Shown: positions 52,290 to 62,198, counted from the stretch's first letter. The stretch: 64,000 bases of DNA from Streptomyces sp. KMM 9044 (GCF_024701375.2 NZ_CP113910.1:2852001-2916000), one strand, 5' to 3'. Numbers and translations are program-made. Notes: a model not told the origin generated them from the letters alone.

Positions 52290-54602
52290 ATGACCACCGT
52301 GCCCTGGCGTGACCCCGCCCTGCCCGCCGCCGCCCGTGTCGAGGACCTGCTCGCCCGGATGACCCTGGAGGAGAAGACCGCCCAGTTGTACGGGGTGTGG
52401 GTGGGCGCGGACACGGACGGCGAGGGAGTCGCGCCGCACCAGCACGACATGACCTCCGCCTACGACTGGGACGAGCTGATCACCCACGGCCTCGGCCAGC
52501 TCACCCGCCCCTTCGGCACGGCCCCCGTCGACCCGGGCCTCGGCACACGGTCGCTGGCCCGCGCCCAGCGCCGGATCGCGCGGGCGGGCAGGTTCGGCGT
52601 CCCGGCCCTCGCGCACGAGGAGTGCCTGGCCGGCTTCACCGCCTGGCAGGCCACCGCCTACCCGGTGCCACTGGCCTGGGGCGCCACCTTCCATCCGGAG
52701 CTGGTCGAGGAGATGGCCCACCGCATCGGCCACGACCTGCGTTCGGTCGGCGTCCACCAGGGCCTCGCGCCGGTCCTGGACGTCGTGCGCGATCCGCGCT
52801 GGGGCAGGGTGGAGGAGACGATCGGTGAGGACCCGTATCTGGTCGGCACCATCGGCGCCGCCTATGTGCGCGGACTGGAGTCCGCCGGGGTCGTCGCCAC
52901 GCTCAAGCACTTCGCCGGGTACGCCTCCTCGGCCGGCGCCCGCAATCTCGCTCCCGTGCGGGCGGGCGTGAGGGAGTTCGCCGACGTCACCCTGCCGCCG
53001 TTCGAGATGGCGCTGCGCGAGGGCGGGGCGCGCTCGGTGATGGCCGCGTACACGGAGACCGACGGCGTGCCCGCATCCGCCGACCCCGCCCTGCTGACCG
53101 GTCTCCTGCGGGAGGACTGGGGGTTCACCGGCACGGTCGTCGCCGACTACTTCGGCATCGGCTTCCTGGAGAGCCTGCACCGGGTCGCCTCGACCCCGGC
53201 CGAGGCGGCGCACGCGGCGCTGCTGGCCGGCATCGACGTCGAACTGCCCACCCTGAAGTGCTACGGCGAGCCCCTCCTGGACGCGGTCCGGGCCGGCGAG
53301 GTCCCCGAGGCGCTGGTGGACCGGGCGGCCCGCCGGGTGCTGCTGCAGAAGTGTGAGCTGGGCCTCCTCGACGAGGACTGGACCCCGGAACCGGACACCC
53401 CCGTCGACCTGGACTCCACCGGGAACCGCGTCCTGGCCCGCACCCTGGCCGAGGAGTCGGTGGTCCTCCTCGACAACCCCGACGGGCTGCTGCCGCTCTC
53501 CCCCGACACCCGGGTCGCGGTCGTCGGTCCCCGCGCGGCCGACGCCCTGGCCATGCTGGGCTGCTACTCCTTCCCGTCCCACGTCCTCACCCATCACCCC
53601 GGCAAGCCGACGGGCATCGACATCCCGACGGTGCTGGAAGCACTGCGCGCCGAACTGCCCGACGCCAAGGTGACGTTCACAGAGGGCTGCGACACCGCCG
53701 GCCCGGACACCGGCGGCTTCGAGGAGGCCGTCGCCCGTGCCGCCGAGGCGGACGTGTGCATAGCGGTCCTCGGTGACCGGGCCGGGCTGTTCGGCCGCGG
53801 CACCTCCGGCGAGGGCTGCGACGCGACCGACCTGAGCCTGCCCGGCGTCCAGGGCGAACTGCTGGACGCCCTGGTCGGCACCGGTGTGCCCGTCGTCCTG
53901 GTGCTGCTCACCGGGCGCCCGTACGCGCTCGGCCGCTGGCAGGGCCGCCTGGGCGCCGTCGTCCAGGCCTTCTTTCCGGGGGAGGAGGGCGGCCCGGCGG
54001 TGGCGGGAGTGCTGTCGGGCCGCGTCAACCCGTCCGGCCGGCTGCCGGTGAGCGTGCCACGGCTGCCCGGCGGCCAGCCGTGGACGTACCTCCAGCCGCC
54101 GCTCGGCCTCGCGGGCGAGGTCAGCAACCTCGACCCGACCCCGCTGTACGCCTTCGGCCACGGCCGCTCGTACACGACGTTCGCGTGGACGGACTTCACG
54201 GGCACCGGCGAACCGGCCGGACTCGCGACGGACGACGGGACGTACGACATCTCCCTGACCGTCCGCAACACGGGCGACCGCGAGGGCGCGGAGGTGGTGC
54301 AGCTCTACCTGCACGACCCGGTGGCCTCGGTCACCCGCCCCGACGTACGCCTGATCGGCTACCGGCGCGTGCGGCTGGCCCCGGGCGCGGCGGCCCGGGT
54401 GGTCTTCCGCTTCCATGCGGACCTCTCGGCCTTCACCGACCGCTCGGGCCGCCGCGTGGTCGAACCCGGCGTCCTGGAACTCCGGTTGGCCGCATCCAGC
54501 ACGGACGTACGCCACACGGCACACCTCACCCTCACCGGCCCACTCCACGAACCCGGACCGGACCGGAGACTGTTGTGTGGGACGGAGGTCTCGGAGGCGT
54601 AG
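52290..54602 (+). CDS. Glycoside hydrolase family 3 beta-glucosidase/beta-xylosidase
   Basis: 770 aa, cytoplasmic (no signal peptide). The GH3 N-terminal barrel has ATLKHFAGYASSAGARNLAP and the catalytic nucleophile D286 in GTVVADYFGIGF. The alpha/beta sandwich follows, with DRAGLFGRGTSGEGCDATDL and LVLLTGRPYALG. The C-terminal fibronectin III-like domain (~660-755) has VRNTGDREGAEVVQLYLHDP. Hydrolyses imported beta-linked oligosaccharides; xylose or glucose preference cannot be settled here. AGGAG precedes the ATG; regulated by the divergent LacI protein. Confidence 0.93.
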   Translation: MTTVPWRDPALPAAARVEDLLARMTLEEKTAQLYGVWVGADTDGEGVAPHQHDMTSAYDWDELITHGLGQLTRPFGTAPVDPGLGTRSLARAQRRIARAGRFGVPALAHEECLAGFTAWQATAYPVPLAWGATFHPELVEEMAHRIGHDLRSVGVHQGLAPVLDVVRDPRWGRVEETIGEDPYLVGTIGAAYVRGLESAGVVATLKHFAGYASSAGARNLAPVRAGVREFADVTLPPFEMALREGGARSVMAAYTETDGVPASADPALLTGLLREDWGFTGTVVADYFGIGFLESLHRVASTPAEAAHAALLAGIDVELPTLKCYGEPLLDAVRAGEVPEALVDRAARRVLLQKCELGLLDEDWTPEPDTPVDLDSTGNRVLARTLAEESVVLLDNPDGLLPLSPDTRVAVVGPRAADALAMLGCYSFPSHVLTHHPGKPTGIDIPTVLEALRAELPDAKVTFTEGCDTAGPDTGGFEEAVARAAEADVCIAVLGDRAGLFGRGTSGEGCDATDLSLPGVQGELLDALVGTGVPVVLVLLTGRPYALGRWQGRLGAVVQAFFPGEEGGPAVAGVLSGRVNPSGRLPVSVPRLPGGQPWTYLQPPLGLAGEVSNLDPTPLYAFGHGRSYTTFAWTDFTGTGEPAGLATDDGTYDISLTVRNTGDREGAEVVQLYLHDPVASVTRPDVRLIGYRRVRLAPGAAARVVFRFHADLSAFTDRSGRRVVEPGVLELRLAASSTDVRHTAHLTLTGPLHEPGPDRRLLCGTEVSEA

Positions 54603-56405
54603 GAGCCCGACGCGCAGAGGCGGGTGCGGGCGGCGCGTCCGGCACCCTCCGTGTCGATCCGCTCCGCTCCGTCGAGCACGTACGGGGGCAGCTTCGAACT
54701 GGCCGGGTGGGCGTCCGTCGCGGTGAGCCCGACCTGCTCGCCGTCGACGGTGAGGGTGATCACCACCAGGTTCTTCGGTCCCTCGCCGGTGACCGTCTTG
54801 ACCCCGGTCCTCTCTCTTCGGGTCCGCCGCCAGGGCCTTGTCGCCGATGACGACGTCCCGATGGGCCTGGTGGTGCCGTCCGCCAGCAGGACTTCGGTGC
54901 CGGGGACGAAGCTGTTGCAGGCTTCGACGATCTTCGCGCCCTTGAACACCCGCAGCCAGGGCAGGTCTGTCGCCGCCCAGCCGCAGGCCTTGACGCTGTC
55001 GCCGCTCAGACAGCTCTTCCAGGAGTCGGCGTCGGGAGCGACCAGAGACACGACGATCCTGTCGAAGAGGGTCTGCTCGTGGTGGATGACGCCGAGCGCC
55101 TCGGCGGCACCGCAGAACGCCTTCGTGTTGGCGCCCTGGGCGGAGCGCTTACGCTCCGCCCACGCCTCCATCCGGTCCTTCTCCTCGTACTGCGGGAACA
55201 TCGCCGCCAGTTCGCGTGCGGCCGGGACCTGGATGTTCTCGATCCAGACCGTCCCCTTCTTCTCGGTGACGTTGATCGTCTTCGCCGGCGAGTTCTGGGA
55301 CTTCTTGATGGTCCCGCCGCCTCCTCCGCCGCCGGAGGTCGAGTACAGGAAGTCGCCGTCCTTGTCGTAGCAGCCGGATGTCGTGCAGCCCGGCCCGTGG
55401 CCCTTCTCCGGTGCCCGGACCGAGTCCGGGTTGTTGACGCTGCACCCGTCACGGTAGAGGCCCGACGGATCGGAGAAGGTGAGCGGGTTGTTGTTGCTGT
55501 AGGCGTAACCGTTGATCTGCTGCGGATCCGTCAGGTCCATGATCGGGTCGACCGAGAGGAACCGGCCCGCCGCCGGGTCGTACTCGCGGGCGCCCAGGTG
55601 GGTCAGGCCCGTGGAGGCGTCCTGGGTGCCGCCGACGAAGCCCTTGGTGCCGGGCCGGTCGTCCGGTTCCTCACCACGGAGGCCGCCGAAGGGCAGTGTG
55701 CGGCGTTGGCCGAGCTGCTGTGTGGCCGCGTCGATGGCGAGCAGTGCCGTGCCGTGGTGGTCGGCGGTGGTGAAGGAGACCGTGCCGTCGTCGGCCTGGA
55801 CGGCCGTGTGGCCGCCGCCGAGGATGGCGCCGCTCTCCGGGTAGGTGGCCGTGGTGCCGTCGTGGGACCTGAGGACCGCGGTCGCGGTGGCGTCGCCCCT
55901 GGCCGGCGCGGCGTTGTGGGCCGGCCGTCACAGGCGGTGCGCAGGTCGGAGATGACGTCCCTGGTGCGGTCGGGTGTGGTGGCGCAGTTCTTGGCGACCG
56001 CGCGATCATGCCCTTGTCCGGGCCCCCGCCCACGGCGGCGAGCTTCGTGTCGACGGCCTTCCACCCGCCGTCGATCCGGGTCCGGACCGGACGCAGGTAC
56101 TCGCGGGCCTCCAGACCTCCCTCGGGAGTGGCGTACACCTCGCTCGACTCGCCGCGCAGCGACAGCACCTCGACATTCCGCCCCAGGCGCCCGGCCTGCC
56201 GCAGTGCTTCCTCCTCGGTGGCCGCGACGGCCGGTTCCCCGGCCGTGCCGCTCGTCGCCGAGGCCACCGCCCCCGCCGGACCCACCGCCTCGGCGGAGAG
56301 CGCTCCCAACGACAGCAGCCCGACCGTCGCACCGGTCGACGCACCGATCGCCACCGTCGTGATGGAGCCGCCCGTTCTCCGGCGACCGTGCGCACGCCGA
56401 ACCAT
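54603..56405 (-). pseudogene. Rhs/YD-repeat protein with Hint domain, internally deleted
   Basis: N-terminus from ATG 56405 (GGGGGAGGG upstream): signal-like helix, then the family N-domain (REYLRPVRTRIDGGWKAVDT). Near 55940-55990 frames change and the sequence jumps to the end of the Rhs core: DDGTVSFTTADHHGTALLA, LTHLGAREYDPAAGRFLSVD and INGYAYSNNNPLTFSDPSGL. A short linker leads to a Hint domain starting CNSFVPGTEVLLADG, itself hit by two offsetting frameshifts (54790-54870) and cut off after LTATDAHP at the GH3 gene end. The YD-repeat shell, normally over 1000 residues, and any C-terminal toxin are gone. Confidence 0.82.
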
Positions 56406-56554
56406 CCGGTCCCTCCCCCGTCCACGAAACCCGGACCATGACCTTGCCGTGGTCACGTCAAATCAGGAGCCGCAGGGAGAGGAACGGCGGTTCCCCTTCA
56501 CCGGAAGGGTGAACTCGTCCCGTCGATCGTGGACGAGCGGTGAAGGGAACGGAG

Positions 56555-56824
56555 TCAGTTCGCCGTCATCGACTCGAAGCGCCACCGGTGCACCGCGCGG
56601 GTGACCAAGTCCCCGGGCGGGTCGGTGAGTTCGGGAAGGACGGCGTCGTACGGGGCGTCCCACCAGGTGATGACGAGGACCCGGTCCTGCGGGGCGCGGA
56701 AGGTCTCCCGGCGCAGGGGGGACGGGTCGGCGGGCAGTCCGCCCAGCCGCTCCCCGGCCCAGGCCAGCAGTGCCTCGCCCCGGCCGGGCACGGCCCGTGC
56801 CTCCCACATCAGCGCGACGGTCAC
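56555..56824 (-). CDS. Small conserved protein, possible dimeric alpha-beta-barrel fold
   Basis: 89 aa from GTG 56824, overlapping the tsaD stop (GTGA), so last gene of the tsaB-rimI-tsaD operon. The sequence ([35 protein letters not shown]) has the strand-helix-strand look of short ABM-like monooxygenase-fold proteins but no complete signature. Function unknown; the tight coupling suggests co-expression with tRNA-modification genes rather than a proven link. Confidence 0.75.
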   Translation of the reverse strand: MTVALMWEARAVPGRGEALLAWAGERLGGLPADPSPLRRETFRAPQDRVLVITWWDAPYDAVLPELTDPPGDLVTRAVHRWRFESMTAN

Positions 56825-57930
56825 GAGTACAGGTTCTCCTTGCCGACCTCGTGCACGTGATCGTGCGTGTGCGCACGGGCGTGGGCCTCGCCCGGTACGT
56901 GGGGTTCCGTCACCGGGAGAGAGGAGTCCGCGGACAGGCCCCAGTCGGACTCCGCCCGGCCCCGGGCGACCATTTCCGCGCCCAGGGCGGCCACCATCGC
57001 GCCGTTGTCCGTGCACAGCCCCGGGCGCGGTACGCGCAGCCGGATGCCGGCCGCCTCGCAGCGCTCCTGGGCCAGTGCCCGCAGCCGGGTGTTGGCGGCC
57101 ACTCCGCCGCCGATCATCAGATGGTCGACGCCCTCGTCCTTGCAGGCGCGTACCGCCTTGCGGGTGAGCACGTCCACGACCGCCTCCTGGAAGGAGGCCG
57201 CCACGTCACGCACCGGGACCTCCTCCCCCGCCGCCCGTCTGGCCTCGATCCAGCGGGCCACCGCGGTCTTCAGACCGGAGAAGGAGAAGTCGTACGCCGG
57301 GTCGCGCGGCCCGGTCAGCCCGCGCGGGAACGCGATCGCGGACGGGTCGCCCTCGCGCGCGTACCGGTCGATGACCGGGCCGCCGGGGAAACCGAGGCCG
57401 AGCACGCGCGCGATCTTGTCGAAGGCCTCGCCGGCCGCGTCGTCGATGGTGGCGCCCATCGGGCGGACGTCGGAGGTGATGTCCGAGGAGAGCAGCAGCG
57501 AGGAGTGACCGCCGGAGACCAGCAGCGCCATCGTCGGCTCGGGCAGCGGCCCGTGTTCCAGCTGGTCGACGCAGATGTGCGAGGCGAGGTGGTTGACGCC
57601 GTAGAGGGGCTTGCCGAGGGCGTAGGCGTACGCCTTGGCCGCCGAGACGCCGACCAGCAGCGCACCGGCGAGCCCCGGACCGGCGGTGACGGCGATGCCG
57701 TCCAGGTCCCCGGCGCTCACCCCGGCCTCCTTCAGCGCGCGCCCGATCGTCGGCACCATCGCCTCCAGGTGGGCGCGGGAGGCGACCTCCGGGACGACAC
57801 CGCCGAAGCGGGCGTGCTCGTCGACGCTCGAGGCGACGGCGTCCGCCAGCAGGGTGGTGCCCCGGACGACGCCGACACCGGTCTCGTCGCAGGAGGTCTC
57901 GATCCCCAGCACCAGGGGTTCGTCAGCCAT
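56821..57930 (-). CDS. tsaD: tRNA N6-threonylcarbamoyladenosine transferase TsaD
   Basis: 369 aa. With TsaB and TsaE transfers the threonylcarbamoyl group to A37 of ANN-decoding tRNAs. ASKHA-fold features: [15 protein letters not shown], metal-binding His pair in [51 protein letters not shown] His-rich C-terminal extension ([15 protein letters not shown]) goes beyond the usual end. Overlaps rimI by 8 bp. Confidence 0.97.
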   Translation of the reverse strand: MADEPLVLGIETSCDETGVGVVRGTTLLADAVASSVDEHARFGGVVPEVASRAHLEAMVPTIGRALKEAGVSAGDLDGIAVTAGPGLAGALLVGVSAAKAYAYALGKPLYGVNHLASHICVDQLEHGPLPEPTMALLVSGGHSSLLLSSDITSDVRPMGATIDDAAGEAFDKIARVLGLGFPGGPVIDRYAREGDPSAIAFPRGLTGPRDPAYDFSFSGLKTAVARWIEARRAAGEEVPVRDVAASFQEAVVDVLTRKAVRACKDEGVDHLMIGGGVAANTRLRALAQERCEAAGIRLRVPRPGLCTDNGAMVAALGAEMVARGRAESDWGLSADSSLPVTEPHVPGEAHARAHTHDHVHEVGKENLYS

Positions 57931-58534
57931 GGGTCTTGGTTCCTTCTACGCCGTTCACGGGGTTCGCGGGGGCGGCCCTGGAGGTCTCCGGGGCCGCCGG
58001 GGTGACGGAGGTGGACGGATCGGTCAGCCGCATCACCAGGGCGTCCACGTTCCCCGGCTGGTAGTAGCCCTTCCTGACCCCGATGGTCTCGAAGCCGAAG
58101 CGCTCGTACAGCTTCTGGGCCCGGACGTTGTCGATTCTGCACTCCAGCAGCACCTCGGCGCACTCGAACGCGGTCGCCGCCCGCAACAGATCCGTCAGCA
58201 GCCGCGCGCCGAGGCCGGTGCCCCAGTGGTCCCGGCGGACGGCGATGGTCTGGACGTCGGCCACCCCGGCCACCCCGCCCGTGCCCTCGCCGCCGTCGGC
58301 CGCCACGCCGGCGGAGGTGAGCCCCGCGTATCCGACGAGCCGGCCGGCCTCCTCGGCGACCACGTAACGGCGGGTCGCGGCGGGACCGCGCGCATGGGCC
58401 AGCTCGGACCAGAACATCCCTCGTGACCAGGCGTCCTCGGGGAACAGTTCACGCTCCAGCTGGAACACCCGCTCGATGTCCCACCAGCGCATCTCACGCA
58501 GTGCGACCTTCTCGGGCCCTGTCGCTCGTGTCAC
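57923..58534 (-). CDS. rimI: Ribosomal protein S18 alanine N-acetyltransferase RimI
   Basis: 203 aa from GTG 58534, overlapping the tsaB stop (GTGA). GNAT fold: [20 protein letters not shown] (motif C), acetyl-CoA loop [38 protein letters not shown] and the C-terminal [18 protein letters not shown]. The standard partner gene between tsaB and tsaD. The ~30-residue Pro/Ala/Thr tail is likely disordered. Confidence 0.94.
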   Translation of the reverse strand: MTRATGPEKVALREMRWWDIERVFQLERELFPEDAWSRGMFWSELAHARGPAATRRYVVAEEAGRLVGYAGLTSAGVAADGGEGTGGVAGVADVQTIAVRRDHWGTGLGARLLTDLLRAATAFECAEVLLECRIDNVRAQKLYERFGFETIGVRKGYYQPGNVDALVMRLTDPSTSVTPAAPETSRAAPANPVNGVEGTKTHG

Positions 58535-59184
58535 TTGGGGGTGACCACCTTGTAGTTCTCGGGGACCTGGGCATCGGGGCGGCGCAGGTACAGCGGCCGC
58601 GGCGCGGGCAGTTCCGTGCCGGCCGCCAGCCGCTCGGCGGCCAGCCGGGCGAGGGCGGCGGCACTCACGTGCTCGGGCTCGTGCGCCTTGGGGAAGGTGT
58701 CGGGGTACAGCAGCGCGCCTGCGCCGACCGCGGGCAGCCCCGCGACCTGAGCGGCGATGTCGGCGGGCCGGTCGACGGCGGGGTCGGTGAGGCGGGTACG
58801 CGAGTCGGCGTACCGCGCCCAGTAGACCTCCTTGCGGCGGGCGTCGGTCGCCACGACGAAGGGGCCTTCCAGGTCCGCGGCGTACGCGAGGCCGTCCAGC
58901 GTGCACACACCGTGCACGGGGACACCGAGCGCGAGCCCGAAGGTCTCCGCGGTCATCAGGCCGACCCGCAGCCCGGTGTACGGCCCGGGGCCGACGCCGA
59001 CGACGATCCCGGTGAGGGCGTCCGCCTTCACGCCGGCCTCGGCGAGCACCCGGTCGATCGCCGGGAGCAGCAGTTCGCCGTGGCGGCGGGCATCCACCTG
59101 ACTCGACGAGGTGATGACGTCGCCGCCGTCGTGCAGCGCGACAGTGACGGCAGGGGTGGCGGTATCCAGAGCGAGCAGGAGCAC
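58531..59184 (-). CDS. tsaB: tRNA threonylcarbamoyladenosine complex dimerisation subunit TsaB
   Basis: 217 aa. Short ASKHA-fold partner of TsaD: start LLALDTATPAVTVALHDGG, then GIVVGVGPGPYTGLRVGLMT and TFGLALGVPVHGVCTLDGLA, the family signature. Lacks TsaD's metal site as expected. First gene of the tsaB-rimI-tsaD operon; its start is 235 bp from a divergent secreted-protein gene. Confidence 0.95.
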   Translation of the reverse strand: MLLLALDTATPAVTVALHDGGDVITSSSQVDARRHGELLLPAIDRVLAEAGVKADALTGIVVGVGPGPYTGLRVGLMTAETFGLALGVPVHGVCTLDGLAYAADLEGPFVVATDARRKEVYWARYADSRTRLTDPAVDRPADIAAQVAGLPAVGAGALLYPDTFPKAHEPEHVSAAALARLAAERLAAGTELPAPRPLYLRRPDAQVPENYKVVTPK

Positions 59185-59419
59185 ACAAACAGCCTACGGC
59201 TCCTGGCGCCCCGTGTCGGACGTCCCGGTCGGATGGTCACGTACTGCTACCGTCACATCGGCGTATGCACCATCCTGGACGATCCTGGACGATCCGGGAC
59301 GATCTGTGGTCGTCCCGAAAGACCACCACCGGGTGGTGCGGAGCGGCCGGGGCGACCGTGAGCGGTGCGGGGCGACATCGAGCGGCACAGAGAAGCAGAA
59401 GCACAGCGGCACAGAGGCG

Positions 59420-59977
59420 GTGACGGCGGTGGCGGGCAACAGCACGGCGATCGTGGCGGGGCTGACCGCGGCGGCCCTCCTGACGGTGGGCGTCCTCGGC
59501 TACCAGGCATCCGCGAACGCGCCGGCCACTCGGTCCGCCGCCCGTGCGGGCACCGTACCGGCGGCCCTGCAGGCCGACCGGGACAAGGGCTCCCGCTCCC
59601 CCACCGGCCCGCCCCGGGGGTCCGGTGGGGGCATCCGGGTGGTGTACGCACTGGACGACGACCGGGTGTGGCTGGTCGAGAAGGACGGCAGGGTCCGGCG
59701 CACCTTCACGGTCAGCCCCGGCACGGTGGACCCGGAACCGGGCACCTACCACGTCACCTCCCGCTCGGGGGCCGTCACCGGATCGGACGGCGTCCCGGTC
59801 GAACACGTCGTCCGCTTCGCCACCGACAACGGCACCGCGATCGGTTTCAGCGCGGCGGTCGACGGCTCGGCCCCGGAGCCGGAGGTCCCCACCGGCGGTA
59901 TCCGCGAAACCCGCGCGGACGGCGAGGCGATGTGGAAGTTCGCCACCATCGGCCGCAAGGTCGTCGTCGTGCGGTAG
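59420..59977 (+). CDS. Secreted or membrane-anchored protein, unknown function
   Basis: About 185 aa. GTG 59420 or 59429 are possible starts; AGAGG at 59414 fits the second better. A hydrophobic segment (AIVAGLTAAALLTVGVLG) then a Gly/Pro/Arg linker precede a beta-rich domain (VVYALDDDRVWLVEKDGRV, FTVSPGTVDPEPGTYHVTSR, VEHVVRFATDNGTAIGFSAA) that recalls L,D-transpeptidase-like folds but has no Cys at all. The upstream 200 bp hold short GATCCTGGAC-type repeats near 59273-59300. Confidence 0.7.
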   Translation: MTAVAGNSTAIVAGLTAAALLTVGVLGYQASANAPATRSAARAGTVPAALQADRDKGSRSPTGPPRGSGGGIRVVYALDDDRVWLVEKDGRVRRTFTVSPGTVDPEPGTYHVTSRSGAVTGSDGVPVEHVVRFATDNGTAIGFSAAVDGSAPEPEVPTGGIRETRADGEAMWKFATIGRKVVVVR

Positions 59978-59989
59978 CCGCGATGCCGC

Positions 59990-60009
59990 CCGCGGCTCAC
60001 GAGCCGCGG
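59990..60009. terminator. Hairpin between convergent secreted-protein gene and small ORF
   Basis: Perfect 9-bp dyad, CCGCGGCTC-AC-GAGCCGCGG, 12 bp past one stop and 13 bp before the other. Confidence 0.65.
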
Positions 60010-60021
60010 CTCACGCCGCGA

Positions 60022-60213
60022 TCAGGCGGCCTCGCGGCGGCCGTTCCCCGGCTCGGCGAGCCGGAGCTGCGGGCGCGGGTGCGGTTCGGGAGCGCGGGGC
60101 GGGGTGGAGATCGCGGCGGCGGCCTCGCCGGCCGCCAGCAGGTCACGCATCGACACCCCGGCGAACGACTGCGGCCGCACCTCGGTCCGGCGAGAACTCT
60201 CGGTGGCCGGCAT
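60022..60213 (-). CDS. 63-residue protein under a candidate iron box, unknown function
   Basis: ATG 60213 with a perfect AGGAGG six bases upstream. Sequence begins MPATESSRRTEVRPQSFAGV and continues SMRDLLAAGEAAAAISTPP, then a Pro/Arg-rich tail. No signal peptide, membrane helix or known domain. Codon use and the strong ribosome site support expression. A DtxR/IdeR-type iron box ends 31 bp before the ATG, so it is likely derepressed in low iron. It sits alone between tsaE and a convergent gene. Confidence 0.7.
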   Translation of the reverse strand: MPATESSRRTEVRPQSFAGVSMRDLLAAGEAAAAISTPPRAPEPHPRPQLRLAEPGNGRREAA

Positions 60214-60243
60214 GGACGCCTCCTGGGGCCGGGGGCGGACGCA

Positions 60244-60260
60244 GTTAGGCAGACCTAACC
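60244..60260 (-). promoter_or_regulatory. Iron box (DtxR/IdeR/DmdR-type operator)
   Basis: Minus strand TTAGGT-CTG-CCTAAC matches 13 of the first 15 bases of the iron-box consensus TTAGGTTAGCCTAACCTAA; the last four do not match. Position, 31-47 bp before the start of the 63-residue ORF, suits repression. Confidence 0.65.
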
Positions 60261-60397
60261 ACGAGCTGGATACCATGTGACCACGCCCGGGACACCGAAC
60301 GCAACATTTTGCCGACACCTTGTCGGAACGCACGGCGGACAGACAGCGCGGGCACAGGAAACCGGGCACCACGGGCGGCGGGGCACCCGCCGCCCGC

Positions 60398-60979
60398 TCA
60401 GGCCGACAGCGCGCTCAGGTCCGTGCCCGCCCAGCGGTCGCCCAGGCCGGTCAGCGTCACGTGCCGTACCTCGTCCGTGGTGTCGCCGACCGCGCGGTGG
60501 ACGACGATCTGGAGCCGGTCGTCGGTCAGCTCCTCGATCCTGCCCTCGCCCCACTCCACGACGATCACCGACTCGGGCAGCGAGACGTCGAGATCGAGGT
60601 CCTCCATCTCGTCCAGCCCGCCCGACAGCCGGTACGCGTCGACGTGGACCAGCGGAGGACCGTCCCCCAGGGACGGGTGCACGCGTGCGATCACGAACGT
60701 CGGGGAGGTGACGGCGCCCCGCACCCCGAGCCCTTCGCCGAGCCCGCGGGTCAGCGTGGTCTTGCCCGCGCCCAGCTCGCCGGTGAGCATCACGAGGTCG
60801 CCGGCGCGCAGCAGCTCGGCGAGGGCGCGGCCCAGGTCCCGCATCTGCTCGGCCGAGGTGACGGTGAGCCCGACGGACGGCCCGGCGGAGGAGGACGGCC
60901 CGGAGGTCGTGGAGGGCGCGGGCGGCTGCGGCTCAGCCCGGTTGTGCGCCTGGTCGTGCGCTGCTGCTGGTGCTTCCAT
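60398..60979 (-). CDS. tsaE: tRNA threonylcarbamoyladenosine ATPase TsaE
   Basis: 193 aa from ATG 60979 (GTG 60985 possible), overlapping the hydrolase 3' end. P-loop GELGAGKTTLTRGLGEGLG, SPTFVIARVH and the conserved HVDAYRLSGGLDEMEDLDL, then VIVVEWGEGRIEEL. Drives turnover of the TsaB-TsaD complex. A ~40-residue Pro/Ala/Ser N-terminal extension is lineage-specific. Follows alr and the hydrolase as in other actinobacteria. Confidence 0.94.
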   Translation of the reverse strand: MEAPAAAHDQAHNRAEPQPPAPSTTSGPSSSAGPSVGLTVTSAEQMRDLGRALAELLRAGDLVMLTGELGAGKTTLTRGLGEGLGVRGAVTSPTFVIARVHPSLGDGPPLVHVDAYRLSGGLDEMEDLDLDVSLPESVIVVEWGEGRIEELTDDRLQIVVHRAVGDTTDEVRHVTLTGLGDRWAGTDLSALSA

Positions 60980-62198
60980 AACCACCCACGGTAGCTCCTG
61001 CGGGCACCGCGCCCACGCGGACCAGCAGGTCCGCGAGACGGTCGGTGACCACTTCCGGATGCTCCAGGATGACCAGGTGCCCGGCGTCCGGTACCAGCAC
61101 CAGCTCGGCGTCCGGCAGCAGACCGGCGATGGACTCGCTGTGCTCGCTGGGCGTGATCAGGTCGTGCACCCCTGCCAGCACCAGCACCGGGAGACCGGTG
61201 AAGTGAACGAGTGCCTCGGTCTTGTCGTGCTCGTGGAACGCCGGGTAGTACTCGGCGACGACGTCGATCGGGGTGGACTCGATCATCCGCTCGGCGAACC
61301 GGGCGACGGCCGGGTCGACGTCCCGGGCCGCGAACGAGTACCGCTTGATGATCCCGGCGAACAGGTCCACGGTGGCCCGGCGCCCCTTCTCCACCAGCTC
61401 GGCCCGCTGCCCCAGCGCCTTCAGCACCCCCGGCAGCACCCGCCGCACCGCGTTGACCCCGGCCACGGGCAGACCGAAATTGACCTCGCCCAGCTTCCCC
61501 GGCGACGTGCCGACGAGGGCGACGCCGACGACCCGCTCGCGTATCAGCTCGGGGTACCGGTCGGCGAGGGCCATCACCGTCATGCCTCCCATGGAGTGCC
61601 CGACCAGCACGATCGGCCCCTCGGGGGCGGCGGCGTCGATGACGGCCTTGAGGTCCTGCCCCAGCTGGTCGATGGTGACCGGCTCGCCCCGCTCGGCCTG
61701 GGCCGCGCCCCGCCCGGAGCGGCCATGACTGCGCTGGTCCCAGTAGACGGTGCGTACGACGCCCCTGAGCGCGGCCCGCTGGAAGTGCCAGGAGTCCTGG
61801 CCGAGGCAGTAGCCGTGGCTGAAGACGACGGTGACGGGGGCGGGCGGCTTGCGGCCGAACAGCCGGCGGCGGCGCGCGGGGGTGGCGTCCGGGTCGGGAT
61901 CGGGGTCGTCGACCTCGTAGTACAGCTCGGTGCCGTCCTCGGCGTACGCCGTGCCGGGGGTGCCGCGCAGCGAACCGTACGGTCCCGTGGAGTCCAGGGC
62001 GAGCCGGGCCTTCCTGCGCATGCCCCGGCCGACGGTCATCCGCTCTATGGCGACCCCGGCGGCGGCGCCCGTGGCGAGCACACCTATCGCCATGCCGGCG
62101 ACCCCGGTCGCCCGGCGCCAGCCACCGGACGCTTCGGCGACGGAGGCGGCAGCGGTCATGGCGGCGTCCCGGGCAGCCTCCGCACTGCTCTCGCTCAC
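60933..62198 (-). CDS. Alpha/beta hydrolase
   Basis: 421 aa. A hydrophobic Ala/Gly segment near residues 30-50 may anchor it. Hydrolase fold: oxyanion region TVVFSHGYCLGQDSWHFQR, nucleophile elbow VLVGHSMGGMTVMALA (Ser), acid in VLAGVHDLITPSEHSE and catalytic His in LVPDAGHLVILEHPE. The substrate is unknown; its constant place between alr and tsaE in Streptomyces suggests a housekeeping or lipid-related role, as inference only. Confidence 0.9.
   Translation of the reverse strand: MSESSAEAARDAAMTAAASVAEASGGWRRATGVAGMAIGVLATGAAAGVAIERMTVGRGMRRKARLALDSTGPYGSLRGTPGTAYAEDGTELYYEVDDPDPDPDATPARRRRLFGRKPPAPVTVVFSHGYCLGQDSWHFQRAALRGVVRTVYWDQRSHGRSGRGAAQAERGEPVTIDQLGQDLKAVIDAAAPEGPIVLVGHSMGGMTVMALADRYPELIRERVVGVALVGTSPGKLGEVNFGLPVAGVNAVRRVLPGVLKALGQRAELVEKGRRATVDLFAGIIKRYSFAARDVDPAVARFAERMIESTPIDVVAEYYPAFHEHDKTEALVHFTGLPVLVLAGVHDLITPSEHSESIAGLLPDAELVLVPDAGHLVILEHPEVVTDRLADLLVRVGAVPAGATVGGYGSTSSSARPGAQPG

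Noticed and set aside
51030..54548. Very long minus-strand open frame (over 1100 codons) running through the GH3 gene into the LacI gene
   Set aside because: High GC keeps antisense frames open; only the part from 52088 down has LacI homology, and the rest is the mirror of the well-supported GH3 protein.
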